Source: Fortiea sp. LEGE XX443
GTDB taxonomy: Bacteria; Cyanobacteriota; Cyanobacteriia; Cyanobacteriales; Nostocaceae
Direction of reading: 5' to 3'
DNA: 57,300 bases
Assembly: GCF_015206815.1 (NCBI RefSeq)
Contig: NZ_JADEXZ010000032.1
Span: 1 to 57,300 of the forward strand
Part shown: positions 27,979 to 36,600 of the stretch, one piece after another
Numbering within the stretch: position 1 is the first letter of the stretch
How the letters are laid out: each line of letters begins with the position of its first letter
Program-made: the position numbers and the translations under genes
Notes under the pieces: generated by a model
The model's database searches: none
The model's input: only the letters and a program-made list of their open reading frames with translations
What the model was told of the DNA's origin: nothing

Positions 27979-28134
27979 TTAACTAGCGTGTTCCCAATCA
28001 CTGAGTAACTCATGTTCTTGCTTAATTTTTTTGGTTTTGCGGAGTGGAACTTTCGGCGTACCAATATCCATGCGCGGAAAAGACTGCTGTTTTTTCTGCG
28101 TAGATTTTTGATTTTCTGTAGTTAAAGTAGTCAT
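27979..28134 (-). CDS. Small basic hypothetical protein, 51 aa
   Basis: Found by reading the minus strand: ATG at 28134, TAA at 27981-27979. The peptide begins MTTLTTENQKSTQKKQQ, carries a FPRMDIGTPKVPLRKTKK core and ends LLSDWEHAS; it is polar and basic, with no membrane span. The amino-acid order looks coding rather than random, but no family is recognised. It is convergent with the secreted protein, the stops being 7 bases apart. Confidence 0.5.
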   Translation of the reverse strand: MTTLTTENQKSTQKKQQSFPRMDIGTPKVPLRKTKKIKQEHELLSDWEHAS

Positions 28135-28319
28135 TGATGATTATTTTCTCAAAACTCAGCACTAATTTAAATCATCAATTTCAAAACAGCAAATTTCTGA
28201 AGAGGTATTATTAAGTTTAGTTAGGCGATCGCAAGGTATAAAAATATAGTACTAGCATAGACATGCTAATGTACACACGCTTTTTCCTAGCTAAGTATAT
28301 TACCGACTTCCTCCAATAC

Positions 28320-30260
28320 TTAATTTTTAGTATTTTTAATTGGCTTAGGTCGAGAAAACTTAGAAGGCGTTTTGAAATTCTCCACTGGTACACCTTTAAG
28401 AGCCTTCAGCATAAAATCGCGCCAGATGGGAGTAACCATCCCTCCACCTGTCGCACCGCGAACCAATTGTGTGTTGTCATCTCTCCCTACCCAAATGGCA
28501 GTTGTTAACTGTGGTACTGAACCAATAAACCAAATATCCTTTTCTGAAGAAGTTGTCCCGGTTTTGCCAGCCACTGGACGATCTATAATTGCGCCTCTAC
28601 CAGTTCCTTGTTTAACTGCCGTTTGCATCACATCTACAACTGCGGCTGATGCCCAAGGGTCAAGAACTAGACGAGGTTTAGGGGTATTATCAAGTAATAC
28701 ATTGCCACGACTGTCAGTGACACGAGCAATGAGTGTTGGAGGCGATCGCCAGCCATAACTAGCAAAAGTCGCATAAGCACTAGCCATTTCGAGTGGTGTT
28801 ACACCGATCGCACCTAGTGGTAAAGAAGTTACAGGTTCCATTGGACTCATAATTCCCAAAGTGCGCGAAGTTGCGATGACTTTATTAATGCCCACAGCTT
28901 GACCAAGCTTGACAGCAGGGACATTGCGAGATAATGCTAAGGCAGTACGAATCGGTATTGCACCCTTAAAAGTATTATCGTAGTTACGTGGAGAGTACCG
29001 AGTATTACTATCAGGGTAGCTGACTGGGGTATCTAAAACCGTTGTATCTGGTGTAAACTTACCACTAGCAAAAGCAGCATAGTAAACAAACGGCTTAAAA
29101 GCAGAACCAGGCTGGCGGAGGGCTTGAGTTGCTCTGTTAAACTCGCTAGTTTTCGAGTCTACACCACCCACTAATGCTTTGATAAACTGTGTGCGTGGAT
29201 CAATTGCTATTAAAGCCATTTGATTTTTCTTTAACCCTCGACTTTCAAGGGTTTTATGCCACTTTTTGATAGTTTTTTCTGCCATCATTTGAAAGTCTGC
29301 ATCTACGGTGGTTTGCACCCGCATTCCGCCTTTGATGACTGCATCATGCCCAAACTTTTTAATCAGTTCTTGTGCCACAGTATTGGTGACATAAGGAAGG
29401 CTACTAGGTTGAAATGACCTGATTTTGCCAAGTTTAATTTCTTGGTTAATGGCATTATCGTACTCTTGCTGGGTAATCCATTTCAATTTCAGCATCCTTT
29501 CCAGCACTAATTTTTGTTTTTGCTTGGCCAAATTTATATTCACAAAAGGGCTAAATTGTTCTGGAGCCTGAACTAAACTCGCCATCATTGCTGACTCGGC
29601 CAAAGTCAAATTTTCTGCTGATTTGTCAAAGTAAGTGCGTGCTGCCGTTTCCGCACCATAGTTATTATGACCCCAATAAACTTCATTGAGGTACATTTCT
29701 AAAATCCGATCTTTAGTGAGAAGTTGTTCTACACGAATTGCTAATATCGCTTCTGCTACTTTGCGTGTAAAAGCACGCCTGTTAGATAGAAACAGATTTT
29801 TCACCAGTTGCATGGTGATTGTAGAACCTCCCTCTTTTACACCACCTGCTTTCCAGTTGACTACCGCAGCACGTCCGATACCGCCAGGATCAATACCGTG
29901 GTGGTGATAGAAATAACTATCTTCACTGGCTAAGACTGCTCGTTTTAAATTTGGGGAAATTTTATCTAGTGATACGAATTTTCTGTTAGCTTCACCATGT
30001 ATACCCACCAATAATTTGCCTTTGATATCATAAATGTAAGTTGTTTCTGCTGGTAATAAGTTTTGTATTTGTCTGACATTTGGCAAGTTACGAAAACTAA
30101 TGGCTAAACCAAGCAGCCCTCCAGCCACAACACAACTTGTCAGCATAGTGGTTGATAAGAGAGTACCACCAGTGATTAATCCTACTTGTCTCCAAAACTC
30201 GAAACTGGGAGAAGTTTGAATTTCTGGTTGCTGCTGTTCAAAAGTATTTGATGAAGACAT
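28320..30260 (-). CDS. Class A penicillin-binding protein (PBP1A-like)
   Basis: A 646-residue bifunctional peptidoglycan synthase. One membrane anchor at about 26-52; GT51 glycosyltransferase with EDSYFYHHHGID (catalytic Glu near 112) and GGSTITMQLVKN; transpeptidase with the nucleophile motif GSAFKPF (near 385), SRN, and KTGTT (near 565). All catalytic motifs are intact. It polymerises and crosslinks glycan strands on the outer face of the inner membrane. It shares orientation with pbpC (31011), but 750 bases of repeats lie between, so the two are probably separate transcripts. Confidence 0.95.
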   Translation of the reverse strand: MSSSNTFEQQQPEIQTSPSFEFWRQVGLITGGTLLSTTMLTSCVVAGGLLGLAISFRNLPNVRQIQNLLPAETTYIYDIKGKLLVGIHGEANRKFVSLDKISPNLKRAVLASEDSYFYHHHGIDPGGIGRAAVVNWKAGGVKEGGSTITMQLVKNLFLSNRRAFTRKVAEAILAIRVEQLLTKDRILEMYLNEVYWGHNNYGAETAARTYFDKSAENLTLAESAMMASLVQAPEQFSPFVNINLAKQKQKLVLERMLKLKWITQQEYDNAINQEIKLGKIRSFQPSSLPYVTNTVAQELIKKFGHDAVIKGGMRVQTTVDADFQMMAEKTIKKWHKTLESRGLKKNQMALIAIDPRTQFIKALVGGVDSKTSEFNRATQALRQPGSAFKPFVYYAAFASGKFTPDTTVLDTPVSYPDSNTRYSPRNYDNTFKGAIPIRTALALSRNVPAVKLGQAVGINKVIATSRTLGIMSPMEPVTSLPLGAIGVTPLEMASAYATFASYGWRSPPTLIARVTDSRGNVLLDNTPKPRLVLDPWASAAVVDVMQTAVKQGTGRGAIIDRPVAGKTGTTSSEKDIWFIGSVPQLTTAIWVGRDDNTQLVRGATGGGMVTPIWRDFMLKALKGVPVENFKTPSKFSRPKPIKNTKN

Positions 30261-30429
30261 GGCAATCGTACTTCCTCACTTGTTCAAACGACTACAATTT
30301 ATTCAACTAAACCGGTTAGATAATTGTTGGCAACTGTAGTTTGATAGTTTGAAAATTGAATAAATTGCTTGCCAATATAATTAATCTAACTTTTGATAGT
30401 TGGCGAAAATAACTAATAGGAAATAACGC

Positions 30430-30740
30430 TGGTGTTATACCAATTCACGAAAAATATGATACAAATCTAAAGCCTGAAAGCTTCACTGCATCTAATTTTT
30501 TTAATTGCGTTAGCGAGTCCGCGAACTCCTGCGGAGAAGCAAGCGTTCGACTGAACTCATACCAATTCACGAAAATCTTGATACAAATTAATGGTTTTTA
30601 ATTCTTTCCCTCTGCTCCCTACCCCCTGCCCCCCTGCGACCTACTTGTATCAAACTTAAAGTGAAACGGTATCACGCCGAAGTCTATGCTTTTAGCGTCT
30701 CGTAGAGAGCGTCATTGCGAATTGTGAATTGGTATTACCT
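30430..30740. repeat. Cluster of dispersed repeats
   Basis: TACCAATTCACGAAAA occurs at 30437 and 30560, and in inverted form near 30720-30734. Between are GC-rich small repeats (GCGAACTCCTGCGGAGAAGC near 30522; AGCGTCTCGTAGAGAGC near 30692) and a C-rich heptamer run near 30610. The whole 30261-31010 spacer has no convincing gene; an 18-codon frame at 30872 is listed under rejected items. Confidence 0.65.
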
Positions 30741-31010
30741 GTCATGGCAATAACTAAGTATCCATAAATGTTGAATATTTTTTCAAGTAGGAAATATATC
30801 TATCTATTGTGATGATTATGAAAATAGTATCCTCTGATAAAAGATAGAGAAAATCTAGTTAAAGGTTAGAAATGATAATTGCAATTATCAAACTATATTG
30901 CTGTTTTTTATTAATTGGTTCATGCTGATGTCAGATAACTTCATTAACCGCATGGATAACAATTTGAGCAATTTCGTAGGCTGGTAATATTGGCAACTGG
31001 CTAGATATAG

Positions 31011-33314
31011 TTAATGAGAAAAGCTAAGCTGCGTAGATACGCTTTTCACTTGAGAATTAACAACAGAAAAACCTCGGCGTGTTGGTTTAATCTTGGCTAA
31101 CTCAACTTGGAAATTTATTTTATCACGCATTTCGCCACTTCGCGCTTCTAATATCCAGTTACCAGGACGCAAATACCAAAATAAATTAGTTGATTGTGTA
31201 TCAAGTTGTTCACCGTTCAACCACCATTCGACAGATGTAGATTGATTTCCTGTGAGTTTAAATTCTAATTTTTGCTGTGCTTCTGCGCCGGGATATATTA
31301 AGAATAAATCGCCATTGTGGGGAGAAACAATTCTCAAATTGCTAGAAACGAAATTTGATTGCTGCTTTGCTAACCACTCATCATATTCTGGCGGTAAATT
31401 AAAGTTTGTCTGAGTTTCGTAGGCGATTTTGTCTTCTGGATAGAAGTACTCTTGCACTACAGAAGTACAATCTGATGACGGGCGTAAACCAGAAACTGCA
31501 CATATAGGTAGTTTAATTAATCCTTGGGGAAGTGTGAAATCTGCGGGTTCTTGATTTTCGTGCAGATGTAATATGATGCGGTTCCATAAAGGTGCTGCAC
31601 CCATGACTCCCGAAACCTGACGCATCGGTTCGCCGTTGAAATTCCCTACCCAAGTAGCAACGGTGTAATCGCTGGTGAAGCCAACAGTCCAAGTATCTCG
31701 AAAGTTGGAGGAAGTACCCGTTTTGACAGCGACGGGGAAGGGCAAGTTTAATACTGAGTCTACACCAAAAGCGGTTGCACGCGCATGGCGATCGCTCAGT
31801 ATATCGGTGACGAGTTGCCATGTTGTCGAATTTTGGATTTTAGATTTTGAATTTTGGATTGGAGAATTGGTAACTGTAGCTATAAGTGGTGTGGCTTGTC
31901 CTTGTCTAGCCATTGTGACGTAAGCTGTTGCTAATTCCCAAAGACTGACTTCGCCACTACCGAGAGTCAAACCCAAACCGTAATATTCTGGAGTTTGATT
32001 AAGGTGTACAAATCCTAATTTACGCAGATGTTCTAAAAAAGTTGGCACGCCAATTTTTTCTAAGACGCGCACGGCTGGTATATTTAGGGAATTGGCTAAA
32101 GCTATTCGCACGCGTACTGGGCCGAGAAACTTTTGGGTATAATCTGTGGGGCTATAAAGTTTCGCACCGGGAATAGCATAGTGGGTGGGTACATCTGCCA
32201 AAATAGTGTTTGGGCGAATCAGTTTTTTTTCTAACGCCAACTCATATACAAATGGTTTGAGGGTAGAACCTGGTTGACGTAGCGCCTGTACTCCGTCGTT
32301 ACGTCCGAGTTTTGCTTCGTTGAAATAATCTGGTGAACCGACGTAAGCTAAAACTTCGCCAGTGTGGTTATTAATTACTAAAGCAGCTGCATCGTGGACG
32401 TTGTGAGATGTGAGGGTAGCAAGAACTTGCTGTGTTTGTGCTTCGACAAATTGTTGTAATGGCTTATCTATAGTGGTAGGGATAGGAGATTTTTCATCTG
32501 ATAGTTGAGTTGCTAACCAAAACAAGAAATGAGGTGCGGCGATAATTCCGCGTTTACGAGACTGGAAGACAACTTTTTCAGTTTGGGTTTTCTCTGATAT
32601 TTGTGGAGTAATATAGCCATCCTGTATCATGCGGTTGAGGACATATTTTTGGCGTTGTTTTAACCTATCCCAATGTTGTAGCGGGTCAAAGTAAGTGGGA
32701 TTATTGGGAATAGCCGCAAAGAGACTGGCTTGTGCAAGATTTAAATCACTGGCTGGGATAGAAAAATAAGTGCGGGATGCGGCTTCTACACCATATATGT
32801 TCCCGCCCATTGGTAATCTATTGATATATGCAGCCAGAATTTCATCTTTATTCATCCCCGCAACTAACCGCCAAGATAACCAAATTTCTTGTAATTTACC
32901 AGATAAGTTACGCGGGGACTGTTCTAACATCCGCGCCAACTGCATGGTAATTGTAGAAGCACCAGAGACAATACGTTTGTGTTGAATGGCTGCATTGATA
33001 GCGCGGATAATAGCTTTCATATCCAACGCGCCATGATGATAAAAGCTGCTATCTTCGGCGGCTAAAATGGCCTTGATAAATAAAGGTGAAACTTGATTGA
33101 GTGGTATAACTGCCGTATGTTCTTGGTCACGGGTGAGGATTGTTCCTAATGGTAACTGATGGCGATCGCTAAATTCCAAGGCTAATTGATTTTGCTGTAT
33201 ATCTGTGGTGTGGATAGGTGCAAAATAAGGAAGTAGGCGCACTACTAAGCATATCAAGACTACGGCTAAGATAAACTTTGATTTTTGGATGAGCGATCGC
33301 CTACTTAATCTCAT
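31011..33314 (-). CDS. pbpC: Penicillin-binding protein 1C
   Basis: A 767-residue PbpC-type class A PBP. Membrane anchor at 13-32; GT51 with EDSSFYHHG (near 88) and SGASTITMQLARM; transpeptidase with PGSTLKPF (near 349), SLN and KTGTS (near 533); after about 640 the C-terminal BiPBP_C beta domain typical of PbpC. A peptide at about 482-495 (PIQNSKSKIQNS) is written by the dispersed AATCCAAAAT repeat, kept in frame between SxN and KTG motifs. It is divergent from the alpha-2-macroglobulin gene, the same gene partnership as pbpC-yfhM in enterobacteria, where the two are thought to act together in wall repair and defence. Confidence 0.93.
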   Translation of the reverse strand: MRLSRRSLIQKSKFILAVVLICLVVRLLPYFAPIHTTDIQQNQLALEFSDRHQLPLGTILTRDQEHTAVIPLNQVSPLFIKAILAAEDSSFYHHGALDMKAIIRAINAAIQHKRIVSGASTITMQLARMLEQSPRNLSGKLQEIWLSWRLVAGMNKDEILAAYINRLPMGGNIYGVEAASRTYFSIPASDLNLAQASLFAAIPNNPTYFDPLQHWDRLKQRQKYVLNRMIQDGYITPQISEKTQTEKVVFQSRKRGIIAAPHFLFWLATQLSDEKSPIPTTIDKPLQQFVEAQTQQVLATLTSHNVHDAAALVINNHTGEVLAYVGSPDYFNEAKLGRNDGVQALRQPGSTLKPFVYELALEKKLIRPNTILADVPTHYAIPGAKLYSPTDYTQKFLGPVRVRIALANSLNIPAVRVLEKIGVPTFLEHLRKLGFVHLNQTPEYYGLGLTLGSGEVSLWELATAYVTMARQGQATPLIATVTNSPIQNSKSKIQNSTTWQLVTDILSDRHARATAFGVDSVLNLPFPVAVKTGTSSNFRDTWTVGFTSDYTVATWVGNFNGEPMRQVSGVMGAAPLWNRIILHLHENQEPADFTLPQGLIKLPICAVSGLRPSSDCTSVVQEYFYPEDKIAYETQTNFNLPPEYDEWLAKQQSNFVSSNLRIVSPHNGDLFLIYPGAEAQQKLEFKLTGNQSTSVEWWLNGEQLDTQSTNLFWYLRPGNWILEARSGEMRDKINFQVELAKIKPTRRGFSVVNSQVKSVSTQLSFSH

Positions 33315-33663
33315 CAGAGAACGCCTGTATAGTACAACTTACCCTAATTTTGGCGCGGCGGCGATCGTTATATGGGGAATTGTCTCAAACACTTAACAAT
33401 TTTTACCAGTGTAAATTAAGAATTGTAGTGATTTTTGGGAATAATTACAATAAATTGGTTATCCATTGTGTACCGAGTTCCTCTTTGTTTTCTTTCTTTG
33501 TGTCCTACCCTTCGGGAAGCCACTTCGTGTATACGCGCTCTTTGCGGTTCGTTTATCAAAATAATATTTAATGATATTTTGGTCTAAGATAATGAAACTT
33601 TTTTTTATGAACCGCAAAGGACACAAAGAGCGCAAAGTAAAAAGAGATTGATCTTTATTAAAT
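33315..33663. repeat. Divergent promoter region with inverted dispersed repeats
   Basis: The shared upstream region of pbpC and the macroglobulin gene. TTGTGTCC ... CTCTTTGCGGTTCG at 33494-33552 is facing its inverted relative AACCGCAAAGGACACAAAGA at 33610-33630. The first copy contains an extra insert (about 33507-33538, CCCTTCGGGAAGCCACTTCG...). The divergent promoters must lie among these repeats. Confidence 0.6.
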
Positions 33664-36600
33664 ATGATTAAAAAAAACTTCCTTACAATATTTATTACTC
33701 TGACATTTATATTTGGTATTAGCGGCTGTAATTTACTGGGTATATCTCCAAGTAAGGAACCATTACCCTCTGTCTCACAACTCACACCCCCAAAGTTACC
33801 AGACTGGATAGAACAAATTAGCCCGCTTGGCGATGCAAAACCTCTCAACCAAATTCGGATTCGTTTTAAGGAAGCTTTAATTCCTATCGAAAGTCTTGAC
33901 AGTCCAGAACAGCAAAAGTTACTACAACAATTTGTACTTTGGCCGCCTTTACCCGGACAGTTTCGCTTTTTAACACCGCGGATGGTAGGCTTTCAAGCCG
34001 ATAAAGCATTGCCACAAGCGACAAGATTTAAAGTTACACTCAAGGCTGGTTTAGCAGATTTAAAAAATCATAAGTTAAATCAAGATTTAGCTTGGACTTT
34101 CAATACTGAACCGATTAAGCTGACTAATTTACCCGGTGTTAATCCTGTAGAAAAAGCAGAAGTTCAACCAATTGATTTACAACAAAAGCTGCAATTCACC
34201 TCTAATGTAGAATTAAAGTTAGCTTCTGTACAAGAGCATTTACAATTGCTGTCTGAAGGTAAAAATCAAGGGGTCAAATTTAAGGTAGAATTAGCACAAG
34301 CTGAAAAGCCATCAACAGGTGAAGATCCTTTAGAGAAATTTGACTCTTCAACACGCAATTGGGTTTATAATCTTTTCCCGCAGCAAGGTTTAGAAAAAGC
34401 AACTAACTATCGCCTTGTATTTTCTCCAGGCATATTACCAGATTATGGTAATTTACCAACACAACAAGAGTTTGTCAGCAAGGTAACGACTTATTCACCT
34501 TTAGCATTTCAAAAAATTAACTTTTACGGACAACCAGATATCGGCGGAACTTACGGACGTTTCTTAAAAGGTAGTCCACAGTTAGAATTTAACAACATAT
34601 TAGTTGCAGATTCAGTTAAAGAGAATATCAAAATTGAACCAGCACCAAAAGATATCTCTCGAATGCTACAAGTGAGTGATGAATCGAGTGTGGTGACTAT
34701 CAATCCCTACTCTTTAGCACCTGCCACTAACTATACAATTACTATTGGTGCAAATCTCAAAGATAAATTTGGGCAGACTTTGGGTAAACCTGTCAGCCTC
34801 AAATACAATACTGGCGATTTAGCTGGTGATATTTGGGTTCCTTCAGATTTACATATTTTCCCATCAAGTCAAAATTTACAATTAAATATTACTACAGTTA
34901 ATCTGCCAGAATCTAAATATAAAGCTGCTTATCGTGTAGTTCAACCCACAGATTTAGTTTATTTTAATGGTGCTTATCCTAAAGGTAATGGTAAGGATTT
35001 ATTACCTCAACCAAGTGCATGGGCAAGTTCTAAAGTCTCAACGAAGAAAAATCAGCAAGTTGATATTACTGTCCCGTTAAGAGAAAAGCTTGGTAGTTCT
35101 ACAGGGATGTTAGCTTACGGAGTCCAAGCACGCACAAATAAATATCAAGAAAATGGTAAAGAATTATGGCGCGAACCAACAACTTATGGTTTAGTACAAT
35201 TGACGAATTTGGGTATATTTAGCCAATGGTTCCCAGATTCGGGGTTAATTCGTGTCAATTATTTAAGTGATGGGTCGCCTGTGAAGAGTGCGGCTATCGA
35301 AATTTATCAGTCAAAGTTGGAGGCAAAATCTCAAGATAATGCTGTACCTTGTGCAACAGGTAAAACTGATGAGAGTGGTAATTTAAGACTGCAACGCGAA
35401 AATCTACAGCAATGTTTTGCAGGTAATCAAAGATTTGTCAAATCGCCACAATTATTAGTCATTGCGCGAGAAAATCAAGATTGGGCTTTTGCAAGAACTG
35501 AAGAATATAGTGGTGTGTATGGTTACGGGATTGATGCAGGTTGGCAAGCAGGTAAACCAGAATCTCGCGGAGTGATTTTTTCGGATAGACAGTTATATCA
35601 ACCAGGAGAAAAAGCTTGGTTAACTGGTTTTGCTGATTATTTAGAAAATGGAGTTATTCAGCAAGATAAAAATGCTAGTTATCAATTGACTTTGGTTAAT
35701 CCCGACGGACAGAAAACAGATTTAGGTAGCAAAACTACAAATGAGTTTGGGACGTTTTCTTTAGAGTTACCAATTCAAAAAACTCAACGTTTAGGCTATT
35801 ACACAATTCAGGCAAAGGGAAAGAAGGGACAAGAAATTTCAGGTGAGTTACGAGTTGCAGAATTTAAGCCACCGAATTTTAAAGTAGAACTGAATTTAGA
35901 TAAAGAGTTTGCGTTGATTAACGAAACAATTGAGGCAAAAGCTGCCAGTAATTATTTATTTGGTGCGCCTGTCGAAGCCGGAGAAGCTAAATATTTTATT
36001 ACTCGTCAGCAAGCTAATTTTGTTCCTAAAGGTTGGGAAGAATTTATTTTTGGTAGACAATGGTTTTGGCCTGAAGAAAGTCCATCTGTAACTAGTGATG
36101 TGTTGCAAACCAAGACTAAGTTAGATGCAGGTGGGAAAACTAGTCAAACGGTGACGGTAGCGAAGGATTTACCTTACCCAATGACATATCGTGTTGATGT
36201 ACAAGTCGCAGATGTTTCTAATTTATCTGTGGCTAATTCCCAAAGTTTTACAGCTTTACCAAGTAACCGTTTAATTGGGTTAAAAAGTAACTTCATTGCT
36301 GATGGTGGTAAAGCTTTACCTGTGGAAATGATTGTGACTGAAGCTAACGGCAAACCCATCACAGGTCAACGAGTACATATAGAATTGCAGGAGATGAAAT
36401 ATAGTAGTGTGACGCAGTTAGTAGAAGGAAGTCGCACTGCTAAAAATCAAGTTGAATATAAAACAGTCGAACAAACTGATATTACGTCGGCTGAAACTCC
36501 TAAAATATTAACTCTCACCCCAAAAGCATCAGGTACTTACAGAATTCGTGCGAATTTTAGCAATACAAAAGATGAATTTACTGCGACAGATATACAAATT

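Noticed and set aside
30872-30928. 18-codon frame MIIAIIKLYCCFLLIGSC with a lipobox-like end, after AAAGGTTAG
   Set aside because: Ends right at the Cys and nothing readable follows; too short and AT-rich to call a gene or leader peptide.
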